From Arthrobacter sp. PAMC25564 (GTDB lineage: Bacteria > Actinomycetota > Actinomycetes > Actinomycetales > Micrococcaceae), in assembly GCF_004798705.1 (NCBI RefSeq), contig NZ_CP039290.1, positions 434,001-498,000 of the forward strand: a stretch of 64,000 nucleotides of DNA. Reading direction: 5' to 3'. This document shows, piece by piece, positions 54,968 to 63,903 of this stretch; the first letter of the stretch is position 1, and each line of letters starts with the position of its first letter. The position numbers and the translations under genes were made by a program. Below the pieces are notes generated by a model. That model saw only the letters and a list, made by a program, of their open reading frames with translations. It had not been told where the DNA came from and made no database searches.

Positions 54968-55852
54968 TTACTTGTGCTGGCCCTCTTTGGCGAGGACATA
55001 GTCATAGACCACTTCTTCGCCTGCCCCGCCGTCCGTGCGCGGCTTCGGGTCAAGCATGAGCTCAGGCTTGACTGCCGAGGCGATGTCATCCGCGTTGTGG
55101 GGATCACCGGGGAAGTACAGCTGCTGGGTTACGGGCTGGAAGCCAGGCGCGGAAACCTTGATGTGGATGTGCGCCGGACGCCAGGCGTGCCAGCCTGCTG
55201 CGCTGATCAGCTGCCCGCAGGCCCCGTCCGTGGGAATCTGGTAGGGCGCCGGGCGCATCGTGTTGATTTCGAAGCGGCCGTCGTCGTCTGCCTTGACCGT
55301 GGCGCGGAAGAGCCAGTCGGGGAGGCCCGGCGCGTACTGGGAGTAGAAACCGGCGCTGTCGGCGTGCCAGATCTCCACCTGGGCGTTCTGGATCGGGTTG
55401 CCATCCGTATCGGTGAAGCGGCCGCTGAAGTGCAGCGGGGTGCCTTCCTCGTCCTCACGCATTTCGACAGTGCCCGGGGTCTGGAGCACCGGGGAGCCCG
55501 GCACGTAGTAGGGTCCTTCGATGGTACCCACGGTGCCGGGGCGGTCCTGGGAGTTGACGTCCTCCACAGTGTGCTCCAGCCACACGTCGAGGAACAGCGG
55601 CCATTCACCGTCAGTTCCCACCTTAATGAGCCAGGCTTTGAGTGCGTTGTACTCCTCGTACGTGACCTGGTGTTCGACGACGATGTCATTGGCGGCTTTG
55701 ATGAGTGCCCCCGCCAGCAGGCTCACCCTTTCCTTCGGCACATCCAGCCGCGCAAGCTTGCCCGAGGCGGTGAAACGCTCGGTGGCCTTTGAGCCGGCCT
55801 CGACGGCCGTGCCCTCGTTCTCTTTGCGGCTCTCCGCTTGGGTCTCAGTCAT
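54968..55852 (-). CDS. catA: Catechol 1,2-dioxygenase
   Basis: Intradiol ring-cleaving enzyme of 294 aa that makes cis,cis-muconate from catechol. The Fe(III) ligands are Tyr170 (SAGFYSQY), Tyr204 (APYQIP), His228 and His230 (RPAHIHIKV). The N-terminal helical dimerisation domain precedes them. ATG 55852 has GGAG 8 nt upstream; ATGs at 55864 and 55873 are in frame too. It is divergent from benA with a shared control region, so it should be co-induced with benABCD. Confidence 0.96.
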   Translation of the reverse strand: MTETQAESRKENEGTAVEAGSKATERFTASGKLARLDVPKERVSLLAGALIKAANDIVVEHQVTYEEYNALKAWLIKVGTDGEWPLFLDVWLEHTVEDVNSQDRPGTVGTIEGPYYVPGSPVLQTPGTVEMREDEEGTPLHFSGRFTDTDGNPIQNAQVEIWHADSAGFYSQYAPGLPDWLFRATVKADDDGRFEINTMRPAPYQIPTDGACGQLISAAGWHAWRPAHIHIKVSAPGFQPVTQQLYFPGDPHNADDIASAVKPELMLDPKPRTDGGAGEEVVYDYVLAKEGQHK

Positions 55853-55967
55853 GGTGATCTCCATAGTCCTCATTGAAAAGGGGCCAGGAAGGGCTCCTGC
55901 ACCCGCTGCGAAGCGCTGGGCGCAGGCTTCAACCTGCTGCAACGCCGCTTCGCGTGATGTCTGTCTC

Positions 55968-55996
55968 ATCGTAGGCATGAAATAAGAACGCTACAA
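55968..55996 (-). promoter_or_regulatory. catA promoter (-35 TTGTAG, -10 TACGAT, 17-bp spacer)
   Basis: Minus strand: TTGTAG at 55991-55996 and TACGAT at 55968-55973, spaced by 17 bp. They lie about 115 bp before the catA start. Assignment is by sequence only. Confidence 0.5.
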
Positions 55997-56020
55997 ATAT
56001 CGATTTGGCCGGTTTTTTGT

Positions 56021-56038
56021 CATAAAGCGTACATAAAG
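56021..56038. promoter_or_regulatory. CATAAAG direct repeat, candidate operator of the cat/ben divergon
   Basis: CATAAAG occurs at 56021-56027 and again at 56032-56038, 11 bp apart, one helical turn. The pair sits 24 bp from both the catA -35 and the benA -35. This symmetry suits a single activator site for both promoters. BenR is the best candidate binder (inference). Confidence 0.5.
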
Positions 56039-56062
56039 GCACCCTTGGTCGAACCTAGGTGT

Positions 56063-56091
56063 TTGCCTGATGTGAGTGCGGTCACGATAGG
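56063..56091 (+). promoter_or_regulatory. benA promoter (-35 TTGCCT, -10 GATAGG, 17-bp spacer)
   Basis: TTGCCT at 56063-56068 and GATAGG at 56086-56091, 95 bp before the benA ATG. The -10 is weak, as expected for an activated promoter. Confidence 0.45.
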
Positions 56092-56186
56092 GAAGAATTG
56101 CCTCACAACGTCCCCGGGGCACCCACCGCCGCCTGGCGCGGACCTCCCGACCATCCGTCCAGCACTCTCCAATGAAGGAGCACGCC

Positions 56187-57569
56187 ATGACCGAGAACCT
56201 GACCCATGTCCGCGAGGTCCTTGCAGACGCCGTGATCGACGACCGTGAGAACGGCGTCATCCGGGCCAAGCGCGAAATTTTTACCGATGAAGATATTTTT
56301 GAACTGGAGATGAAACACATCTTCGAGGGCAACTGGGTTTATCTCGCCCACGAGTCCCAGATCCCCAACGTCGGGGACTACTTCACCACCAACATCGGCC
56401 GCACTCCCGTGGTGATCACCCGCGACAAGGACGAAAACCTCAATTGCATCGTCAACGCCTGCTCACACCGCGGCGCCATGCTGTGCCGTCGCAAGACGGA
56501 TAACCGCACCACTTTCACCTGCCCGTTCCACGGCTGGACGTTCAAGAACTCCGGTGAGCTGCTGAAGGTCAAAGACTCCCGCAACGCCGGCTACCCGGAG
56601 ACTTTCAACAAAGAGGGCTCCCACGACCTCACCAAGGTCGCCCGCTTCGACTCCTACCGCGGCTTCCTCTTTGGTTCCTTGAAGGCGGATGTGCTCCCGC
56701 TCGAGGAGCACCTGGGGGACGCTACCAAGGTGATCGACTCCATCGTGGACCAGTCCCCGGAGGGACTTGAGGTGCTGCGCGGGTCGTCCACCTATACCTA
56801 TGACGGCAACTGGAAGGTGCAGGCCGAGAACGGCGCCGACGGCTACCATGTCACGGCCGTGCACTGGAACTACGCCGCCACCACGGCCCGCCGCAGCGCT
56901 GGCGACTCCGCCAACACCACCAAGGCCATGGACGCCGGCAAGTGGGGCAAGGTCAAGGGCGGTTTCTATTCCTACGAACACGGACACCTGCTGCTGTGGC
57001 AGGAATGGACCAACCCGGAGGACCGTCCTCTGTGGGACCGCCGCGAGGAGCTCGTTGCAAAGTACGGCGAGGAGATGGCGAACTTCATGATCAACATCTC
57101 GCGGAACCTCTGCCTGTACCCCAATGTCTACATCATGGACCAATTCTCCTCGCAGATCCGCCACTTCCGTCCCATCTCCGCGGACCAGACCGAGGTGACG
57201 ATTTACTGCATCGCGCCCAAGGGTGAATCGCAGGAGAACCGGTCCAAGCGCATCCGACAGTACGAGGACTTCTTCAACGCCACCGGCATGGCCACACCCG
57301 ACGACCTTGAGGAGTTCCGGTCCTGCAACAAGACCTACTGGGCCACCTCGGCCCCATGGAACGACATGACCCGCGGGTCCACCCATGAGATTGCCGGCCC
57401 CGACGAACAGGCCCAGGCGCTGGGCATGACCAAGGTCATCGCTTCCGGGGTGCGCACCGAGGACGAGGGGCTCTACCCCGTCCAGCACGGGTACTGGAAG
57501 GAAGTCATGGACCGGGCGCTGGCGGAAGAGGAGCACTCCGCACTGCATACCGTTCCCGTCACCGCCTGA
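56187..57569 (+). CDS. benA: Benzoate 1,2-dioxygenase, large (alpha) subunit
   Basis: Ring-hydroxylating oxygenase of 460 aa that adds O2 to benzoate. The Rieske cluster ligands are Cys92-His94 and Cys112-His115 (CSHRG, CPFHGW). The mononuclear iron site is formed by [14 protein letters not shown] (Asp218 bridging, His221, His226) and a later Asp. ATG 56187 has GAAGGAG; an in-frame ATG 15 nt upstream overlaps that site. First gene of benABCD. Confidence 0.95.
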   Translation: MTENLTHVREVLADAVIDDRENGVIRAKREIFTDEDIFELEMKHIFEGNWVYLAHESQIPNVGDYFTTNIGRTPVVITRDKDENLNCIVNACSHRGAMLCRRKTDNRTTFTCPFHGWTFKNSGELLKVKDSRNAGYPETFNKEGSHDLTKVARFDSYRGFLFGSLKADVLPLEEHLGDATKVIDSIVDQSPEGLEVLRGSSTYTYDGNWKVQAENGADGYHVTAVHWNYAATTARRSAGDSANTTKAMDAGKWGKVKGGFYSYEHGHLLLWQEWTNPEDRPLWDRREELVAKYGEEMANFMINISRNLCLYPNVYIMDQFSSQIRHFRPISADQTEVTIYCIAPKGESQENRSKRIRQYEDFFNATGMATPDDLEEFRSCNKTYWATSAPWNDMTRGSTHEIAGPDEQAQALGMTKVIASGVRTEDEGLYPVQHGYWKEVMDRALAEEEHSALHTVPVTA

Positions 57570-57605
57570 CCGCGTCCACGTCGAACCAGAGAGAGTGCAT
57601 AACCC

Positions 57606-58142
57606 ATGACAAACCTGACCAGACCAACTGCGGCACTCAAGACCGTCGAGGAGATCGCCACCCTCGAAACTGTCCGTGCCTTTCTGTACAAGGAAGCCCG
57701 CCTGCTGGACGAGCGCCAGTTCGACGAGTGGCTTCAGTGCTACCACCCGGACTCCGAGTTCTGGATGCCCGCATGGGACGTCGACGACCGTCTGACCGAG
57801 GACCCGCAGAACGAGATCTCGCTCATCTACTACGACAACCGCGGCGGCATTGAAGACCGTGTCTTCCGGATCAAGACGGACCGGTCTTCAGCCACCTCCC
57901 TCCCGGAGCCCCGTACCGGGCACAACATCACAGACATCGAGATCGTGGGGCACGACGGTGACCAAGTGAAGGTGCGCTTCAACTGGTTCACCCTGTACTT
58001 CCGCTACAACACCACAGACACGTACTTCGGGACCAGCTTCTACACGATCGACCTCGCCGGCGCCGAGCCGGTAATCATGAAAAAGAAGGTCGTTCTGAAG
58101 AACGACTACATCCACCACGTGGTGGACGTCTACATGATCTGA
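57606..58142 (+). CDS. benB: Benzoate 1,2-dioxygenase, small (beta) subunit
   Basis: 178-aa structural subunit of the alpha3beta3 oxygenase. It shows the typical RQFDEWLQCYHPDSEFWMPAW and the C-terminal KKVVLKNDYIHHVVDVYMI. It follows benA by 36 nt. No catalytic metal site is expected in this subunit. Confidence 0.95.
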   Translation: MTNLTRPTAALKTVEEIATLETVRAFLYKEARLLDERQFDEWLQCYHPDSEFWMPAWDVDDRLTEDPQNEISLIYYDNRGGIEDRVFRIKTDRSSATSLPEPRTGHNITDIEIVGHDGDQVKVRFNWFTLYFRYNTTDTYFGTSFYTIDLAGAEPVIMKKKVVLKNDYIHHVVDVYMI

Positions 58143-58151
58143 CGGCCACAC

Positions 58152-58181
58152 GCCGGTGCCCGGCACCTCCCGGGCACCGGC
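58152..58181 (+). promoter_or_regulatory. Perfect hairpin between benB and benC
   Basis: A 12-bp perfect stem GCCGGTGCCCGG / CCGGGCACCGGC with a 6-nt loop, 9 nt after the benB stop and 86 nt before benC. No U-tract follows. It may stabilise benAB mRNA or reduce read-through into benC. Confidence 0.6.
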
Positions 58182-58267
58182 CTCGACCGTTCCGAAACCC
58201 GTGCCCGCCGGGCATGTCCGCACTTTCCCGGGTCGCGACGACAACGACCCCCAGCCAGGAGGAAACC

Positions 58268-59839
58268 ATGGGCCACAAAGTAGCCCTCAGCTTCGAGGAT
58301 GGCGTCACCAAAGTCATCAAGGTCGGCGACCACGAGACCGTGATGGACGCCGCGTACAAGGCACGCATCAACATTCCATCAGACTGTCGGGACGGTGCCT
58401 GCGGCACCTGCAAGGCCTTCTGTGATTCCGGCACCTTTGACCCGGGCGACTACATTGACGACGCGATGACGGAGGAAGAGCTCGAAAAGGGCTACCTGCT
58501 CACCTGCCAGGCTGTCCCGGAGTCGGATCTGGCCATCCAGATTCCTGCCACGTCGGAATCCGCGAAAACCTCAGCCTCCACCTTCACATCCACCATGAAG
58601 GAACTCAACAAGCACTCGGAAACCACGGTTTCCTTCGCCCTTGAGGTCGAAAACCGGGACGCCCTGGCCTTCCTCCCGGGCCAGTACGTCAACCTCAAGG
58701 TCCCCGGAACCGACGCGGAGCGCTCCTACTCCTTCAGCAGCGGCCCCGAGGTGCAGGATGCCTCGTTCATGGTGCGGGTCACACCGCAGGGCGCGATGTC
58801 CGAATACCTGCGCGACAGGGCGGCGGTGGGCGACACCATCGAGTTCACCGGTCCGTACGGCTCGTTCTTCCTGCGGGAGCCCAAGCGCCCCCTGCTGCTC
58901 CTGGCAGGCGGCACGGGCCTGGCCCCGCTCCTGTCCATCCTCGAGAAGCTCTCCGAGAACCCGCCGTCGGTACCGGTCCATCTGATTTACGGCGTGTCCC
59001 GCGAGGCGGACATCGCCGGGCTGGACTGGCTGCGGGAATATGAGGCGAAGGTACCCGGATTCACCTGGGACTACATTGCTTCCGAACCCGGCACGTCCGC
59101 TCCCCACACGGGCTATGTCCCACAGATCATCGAACCCTCCCACCTGAACGACGGCGATGTTGACATCTACCTGTGCGGCCCGCCGCCCATGGTCAATGCC
59201 GTTTCGAAGTGGCTGGACTCCGAGGGCATCAAGCCCGCCAACTTCTACTTCGAGCGCTTTGCCCCGAAAGAGGCCACCGGCGGCGACGCCGAAACGGGGG
59301 CACCGGCACCCACGGAGAAGATCCAGGCCGAAGGCGACACGATGACCCGCAGCGAGGCCGTCTCCTCCCTGGAGACCGGCCGGCTGGATTTCCGCAAGGA
59401 GGACAGCTTCGCCCAACTGGACGCCCGCATGGGCCTGGAGCTCGCGGTGAGCGAGCTGATGCTGGGCCGCCTCAGCGAGGAACAGCTGTCCCAGTTCCGG
59501 CGGCTCGCCGAAGCCACCACGCGCTCTGTGGCTGCCGGCACCGTCCGGGAACCGGATGAGTTCGCGCGGACCAACGAGGAGTTCCACGAATACCTCTTCA
59601 TTGTCTGCGACAACCCCATGCTGCTTGAGTCCTACCGCAGGCTCGACGTCCACGCACAGATGGCTGCGGCCTTCGAACCGGGGACCCGAATCTTCGAGCG
59701 GGTCACGCAGGACCACCTTGATATCGTTGATGCCTTCGAGCGCCAGGACAAGGCTCGGGTGCGGGAGGTCATGATGGCCCACGCACGGGACGCCAAGGAA
59801 ACCATGGCCGCGGCGATCGATGCCAAGGCCGGCCGCTGA
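58268..59839 (+). CDS. benC: Benzoate dioxygenase reductase BenC fused to an FCD ligand-binding domain
   Basis: 523 aa, against about 340 for the classical BenC. Residues 1-~95 are a plant-type [2Fe-2S] ferredoxin (Cys40, 45, 48, 80); ~100-200 a FAD domain with RSYSFSS; ~205-345 an NAD domain with LLLLAGGTGLAPLLSIL. An Ala/Thr/Pro/Glu linker follows, and then from ~370 an all-helical domain like the GntR/FadR FCD effector domain: NEEFHEYLFIVCDNPMLLES and QDHLDIVDAFERQDKARVREVMMAH. There is no winged helix. An internal ATG (59342) at the linker could produce the FCD part alone. The stop overlaps benD (TGATG). Such fusions may occur in other actinobacterial BenC proteins. Confidence 0.9.
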   Translation: MGHKVALSFEDGVTKVIKVGDHETVMDAAYKARINIPSDCRDGACGTCKAFCDSGTFDPGDYIDDAMTEEELEKGYLLTCQAVPESDLAIQIPATSESAKTSASTFTSTMKELNKHSETTVSFALEVENRDALAFLPGQYVNLKVPGTDAERSYSFSSGPEVQDASFMVRVTPQGAMSEYLRDRAAVGDTIEFTGPYGSFFLREPKRPLLLLAGGTGLAPLLSILEKLSENPPSVPVHLIYGVSREADIAGLDWLREYEAKVPGFTWDYIASEPGTSAPHTGYVPQIIEPSHLNDGDVDIYLCGPPPMVNAVSKWLDSEGIKPANFYFERFAPKEATGGDAETGAPAPTEKIQAEGDTMTRSEAVSSLETGRLDFRKEDSFAQLDARMGLELAVSELMLGRLSEEQLSQFRRLAEATTRSVAAGTVREPDEFARTNEEFHEYLFIVCDNPMLLESYRRLDVHAQMAAAFEPGTRIFERVTQDHLDIVDAFERQDKARVREVMMAHARDAKETMAAAIDAKAGR

Positions 59840-60666
59840 TGTCGCGCCCTTATGCGGGACAGTTCGTTACTCCGGGCCGGTACGCCGGCAAGGTAGCCGT
59901 CGTGACGGGCTCCGCCCAGGGTATTGGCCAGAAAGTGGCCGAGCGGATCGGTGCCGAGGGCGGCGCGGTGGTCCTGGTGGACCGGTCCGGACTGGTCCAT
60001 GACGTGGCACGGGAGATCCAGGAGGCCGCACAGGGTTCCGGTTCAGGAGGCTCGGCTACCGCTGTGACCGCTGATCTCGAGACCTTCGCAGGGGCGCAGC
60101 AAGCCGTCGAGGCGGCGCTGGCCGCCCACGGCCGGGTCGACGTGCTGGTCAACAATGTAGGCGGCACCATCTGGGCCCGCCCCTACGAAGAGTACGACGA
60201 GGACAAGATCGAGAAGGAGATCCGCCGCTCGCTCTTTCCCACCCTCTGGACCTGCCGGGCTGTGCTGCCGGCCATGCTGCAACAGGGTTCGGGCACCATC
60301 GTCAACGTTTCCTCGGTGGCCACCCGCGGTTTGCACCGCGTGCCTTACGCGGCTGCGAAGGGTGGCGTTAATGCCCTGACGCAGTCGTTGGCGATGGAGG
60401 TGGGCGGACGCGGCATCCGCGTGGTCGCGACCGCCCCGGGCGGCACCGAGGCACCGCCCCGCAAGGTCAAGCGTGGGCCGGAGGCTGAGTCCACCACGGA
60501 AAAGGCTTGGTACCAGGCGATCGTTGACCAAACCGTGGAGTCGTCCTTTTTGAAGCGCTACGGAACCCTGGACGAACAGGCCGCGCCCATCGTATTCCTC
60601 GGATCAGATGAAGCGTCCTACCTGACCGGCAGCATCCTTCCAGTCGCTGGCGGAGACCTGGGCTAA
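59839..60666 (+). CDS. benD: Benzoate diol (1,6-dihydroxycyclohexa-2,4-diene-1-carboxylate) dehydrogenase
   Basis: SDR of 275 aa that oxidises and decarboxylates the benzoate cis-diol to catechol. It has the cofactor motif TGSAQGIGQ, VNNVGG, Ser in NVSSVATRG and the YAAAK catalytic pair, plus the BenD/XylL-like PGGTEAPPRKVKR segment. The ATG overlaps the benC stop, so it should be translationally coupled. Confidence 0.94.
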   Translation: MSRPYAGQFVTPGRYAGKVAVVTGSAQGIGQKVAERIGAEGGAVVLVDRSGLVHDVAREIQEAAQGSGSGGSATAVTADLETFAGAQQAVEAALAAHGRVDVLVNNVGGTIWARPYEEYDEDKIEKEIRRSLFPTLWTCRAVLPAMLQQGSGTIVNVSSVATRGLHRVPYAAAKGGVNALTQSLAMEVGGRGIRVVATAPGGTEAPPRKVKRGPEAESTTEKAWYQAIVDQTVESSFLKRYGTLDEQAAPIVFLGSDEASYLTGSILPVAGGDLG

Positions 60667-60715
60667 GGCCGCCGGTGATGGATGCCCGCCGCCAGGGCCG
60701 GGCGGCCCGCTCCGG

Positions 60716-60721
60716 TAGACT
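60716..60721 (+). promoter_or_regulatory. -10 box TAGACT before benR, likely leaderless start
   Basis: TAGACT lies 7 nt before the ATG at 60729. It suggests the activator has its own leaderless transcript besides any read-through from benD. Confidence 0.5.
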
Positions 60722-60728
60722 TGCCGTC

Positions 60729-63560
60729 ATGACGGCGGGCTCCATATACGGTGAAATGGCGGAGGATTTGCCGCTCCTTGGCCGGTCCGGGGTCTTCGAG
60801 GAGCTGTTGGAAATTCTCCGCACGGTCCGCAAGGGCAATGTGGGCGCAGTGGTGATCACCGGTCCATCCGGGTCCGGGAAGACCGCCGTCCTGGAGTTCT
60901 TCCTTGAGCACTGCCGCACGGTGGCCCGTGGTGTCCGTGTCCTGTCCGCCACGGGCGACGAATGGGAGGCGCAGTTTGCCCTCGCCGGCTACTCCCAGCT
61001 CATGCTCACGTTGCCGCCGCGCTCGGCAAAGGATTACGACGGCGGCCCGGCCTTGCCCGCGGGCCCCGTCGCGGCTCTTACCCCCGCCCAGGTGGTCAAT
61101 TACGCCTCGACCCTCACCACCCATCTCGAAGGACTGCAGTCCCACGGCAGCGTAGTTGTCGCCGTCGACGACGTTCACAAACTCGACGTGGAGAGCCTGC
61201 GCATCCTCACCTTCGTCATGCGCCGGCTGCACGGAAAACGGATCATGTTCGTACTCACGCTCAACCCTGAGGACGCGCCCCGGGTCCCCGCAGGTGCGCT
61301 GGACTTTCTCACGGGCCACCAGGTCACCCGTATCCCGCTGGATCCGCTCACCCCGCAGCAGGTCCAGGATCTCGCCCGGCGGGTGCTCGGCATCGACCTC
61401 AGCGTGACGGCGGCCCACCGCCTGGTCCAGCACACCGGAGGGCTTGCGCAACCGATCGTGGAGCTGCTGCGCGAGTTGCCGCCGGAGACCTGGCAGAGGT
61501 GGTTTCCCTCGCTGCCTCCCACTTCCCGGGTGCGTGCCCGGGTGCGCAGTATCCTCGGCGCAGCGTCCCCGGGGCTGGTCTCTATCGCGGAGGCTGCATC
61601 CTTGCTCGGGCGCAGCGCCGGCCTGGCAGAGGTTTCCCAAGTCAGCGGGGTGGAGTCCGTCATGGAAGTCCTGGACGAAGGACACCGCGCCGGGCTGCTG
61701 GGGTTGTCTGTTGATCAGGCCCGTTCCGCGGTCGTTTTCTTTGAACCTGGCACCGCCGAGGCCATCTACGAACAGATCGTTCCCAGCCGGCGCATTGCGC
61801 TGCACCGGCTGGCCGCTGAGGCCGTGCAGCCCGAGGGCGAACGGTTGGGCCACCGTGTCTCCGCGACGCCCGGTGCAGACGAGGCCCTGGCCGAGGAGTT
61901 GGAGGAGTTCGCCCGCTGCCAAGCCCTGGTGGGAGCGTGGCAGGATGCCTCAACAGCTCTGTTCTCCGCGTCCCGGCTTTCCCGGGACATCCGCTCCCGG
62001 AACGACAGGCTCCTGAGGGCCGTGGATGCCCTGGTGGGTTCCGGCGACATTGCCCAGGCGCAGATGTGGGCCGCAGCCGTGGACGCCCTGCCGTCCTCGT
62101 CGCTCCGCTCCTCCGTGTTGGGCTACCTCTCCACGGCGTCGGGACAGAACGGCAGCGCGCAGACGCAGCTGGAGATGGCGTGGCGGACCTGCAACCCGCA
62201 GCGTGATCCCTCCGCCGCAGCGCAAGTAGCGCAGCGCTTCGTTCTGCACGGGGTAGCGTCCTGGGACGGCCCGCTGATTACCGGTTGGGCAGAGCGGGCC
62301 ATGGAACTTACGCAGCCGGAAACCCCCGCCCACATTGAGTCAGAGGCGATCTACGGCCTGGGCCTGTATGCGCAGGGCCGGCTGGCAGAGGCGGAGGCCT
62401 CCTATAACCGGGCCTTCGAACACGCTGCCGAGAACGCCCAGAAGCAGCGGGTCCAGATGGGTGCCGGCTGGCTGGCACTGCGCCTTGACAACGTTGAGTC
62501 AGCGCTGGTGAACTTCGAGTCCGCTGCTCCCACGGAGTACCGCGGCGGTTCGATGCGGATTTCCCTGTGGGCCGAGGCCTGGCTGGCGCGCACCCACCTG
62601 ATCCTCGGCAACTGGGATGCCGCCGCCGCCACCGTGGCGCGCGCATCCGTGCGCCTCGAGACCTCGCGGATGCCGCTGATCCGCCCCCTGCTCTACTGGA
62701 CCGCGGCCGAGCTCTGGTCCATGCGCGGAGACTGGGAGCGGGCCCGATACTACGTTTCGCAGGCCGCGGTGCAGCCGGGGACGTACTGTGCCATGCAGGT
62801 GCCGGCAAGCCTCGCCCGTGCCCGCTTTCACGAGGCGAGGGCCGACTATGAAAGCGCTTTGGCTGTGCTGCAGCCGCTGACGGAGCTGGACCCGTGGACG
62901 GAGAACCGGGTGTCCTTCTGGCCGTGGCAGGACACATATGTCAACGCGCTTGTCATGACTGACCAGCTCGACGCTGCCGACTCGTTCCTCACGGCGTTCG
63001 AGCGCGTGCCGCGCGAGCGGGAAATACCCTCGGACCTGGCGCGCATGGCCTGGGCCAGGGGCCGGCTCGTGGCCGCGCAGGGGGACCCCGACACGGCCAG
63101 GGAACATTTTGAGGCATCCCTGGGCCACCTCCGGGGGCTCAACCGGCCGTATCTACGGGCCCGGGTAAGTTTTGCCTTTGGCCAGAGCATGCGGCGGGCG
63201 GGCAAACGGCGTCTGGCGTCCACAGTCCTGCGCGCGGCCCGTGACCTGTACGACTCCCTGGGGGCGGCCACCTACGTGGAACGGTGCGACCGGGAGTTGG
63301 CGGCCACAGGCCTCGACGTCGGGAACATGCCCGACCCGGCCGACCCCGTGCTCACTGCCGTCAGCCGCCACCAGGTTCAGCTCACTGCGCAGGAGCAGGC
63401 GGTGGCCAGGCTGGTGGCGACCGGGGCTACCAACAAGGAGGCGGCCCGGGCTCTGTTCGTGGCGGAGAAAACGGTGCAGTACCACCTGACGCGGCTCTAC
63501 AGGAAAATGGGAATCCGCTCCCGCAGTGAACTCGCGGCCGCGTTCCGCGCCAAGGACTGA
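60729..63560 (+). CDS. benR: LuxR-family (STAND/LAL-type) transcriptional activator, BenR-like
   Basis: Large regulator of 943 aa. The N-terminal NTPase has Walker A GPSGSGKT (45-52) and Walker B VVVAVDDVHKL. The middle consists of helical TPR-like repeats (for example GRLAEAEASYNRAFEHA, GDPDTAREHFEASLGHL). The C-terminal LuxR helix-turn-helix reads LTAQEQAVARLVATGATNKE and AEKTVQYHLTRLYRKMGI. The position directly behind benD matches benR of Corynebacterium glutamicum, a LuxR-type regulator of the ben-cat genes. It most likely activates catA and benABCD in response to benzoate or a metabolite. Confidence 0.9.
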   Translation: MTAGSIYGEMAEDLPLLGRSGVFEELLEILRTVRKGNVGAVVITGPSGSGKTAVLEFFLEHCRTVARGVRVLSATGDEWEAQFALAGYSQLMLTLPPRSAKDYDGGPALPAGPVAALTPAQVVNYASTLTTHLEGLQSHGSVVVAVDDVHKLDVESLRILTFVMRRLHGKRIMFVLTLNPEDAPRVPAGALDFLTGHQVTRIPLDPLTPQQVQDLARRVLGIDLSVTAAHRLVQHTGGLAQPIVELLRELPPETWQRWFPSLPPTSRVRARVRSILGAASPGLVSIAEAASLLGRSAGLAEVSQVSGVESVMEVLDEGHRAGLLGLSVDQARSAVVFFEPGTAEAIYEQIVPSRRIALHRLAAEAVQPEGERLGHRVSATPGADEALAEELEEFARCQALVGAWQDASTALFSASRLSRDIRSRNDRLLRAVDALVGSGDIAQAQMWAAAVDALPSSSLRSSVLGYLSTASGQNGSAQTQLEMAWRTCNPQRDPSAAAQVAQRFVLHGVASWDGPLITGWAERAMELTQPETPAHIESEAIYGLGLYAQGRLAEAEASYNRAFEHAAENAQKQRVQMGAGWLALRLDNVESALVNFESAAPTEYRGGSMRISLWAEAWLARTHLILGNWDAAAATVARASVRLETSRMPLIRPLLYWTAAELWSMRGDWERARYYVSQAAVQPGTYCAMQVPASLARARFHEARADYESALAVLQPLTELDPWTENRVSFWPWQDTYVNALVMTDQLDAADSFLTAFERVPREREIPSDLARMAWARGRLVAAQGDPDTAREHFEASLGHLRGLNRPYLRARVSFAFGQSMRRAGKRRLASTVLRAARDLYDSLGAATYVERCDRELAATGLDVGNMPDPADPVLTAVSRHQVQLTAQEQAVARLVATGATNKEAARALFVAEKTVQYHLTRLYRKMGIRSRSELAAAFRAKD

Positions 63561-63598
63561 CCCGAAACACAGCCGGTACTGAGCCCACACGCCGGTGT

Positions 63599-63877
63599 TT
63601 ACTTGACGTCGGAGGGGTGCTTGGCGAGCGGCACCACAGAGATGTCCATGTAGGGGAACAGCGGCAGGTCCTGCAGGATCTCATGGAGTTCGTCGTTCGA
63701 GCCGACGTCGAAGATCGAGTAGTTGGCGTATTCGCCCACCACGCGCCAGATTTCCGGCCACTTGCCCGAGTGCTGCAACTGCTGCGAGTAGGCCTTCTCC
63801 CTGGCCTTGATCTCCGCAGCCTCGTCGGCGGGCAGGTCGACGGGCAGTTTTACGTCCATGTGGACCAGGTACTTCAT
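63599..63877 (-). CDS. catC: Muconolactone delta-isomerase
   Basis: 92-aa enzyme that isomerises muconolactone to beta-ketoadipate enol-lactone. It matches the small decameric CatC family: MKYLVHMDVKLP, REKAYSQQLQHSGKWPEIWR and the C-terminal LPLFPYMDISVVPLAKHPSD. It lies 26 nt downstream of the catB stop and is convergent with benR. It is the penultimate catechol-branch step before CatD/PcaD. Confidence 0.96.
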   Translation of the reverse strand: MKYLVHMDVKLPVDLPADEAAEIKAREKAYSQQLQHSGKWPEIWRVVGEYANYSIFDVGSNDELHEILQDLPLFPYMDISVVPLAKHPSDVK

Positions 63878-63903
63878 GGATGTCCTTTCGGTGGAAGGTG
63901 CGG

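Noticed and set aside
59342-59839. Treating the FCD domain as a separate gene from benC
   Set aside because: The frame is continuous with no stop between the domains, and only a weak GAAGG lies upstream of the internal ATG. It is annotated as one fusion gene; an internal start remains possible.
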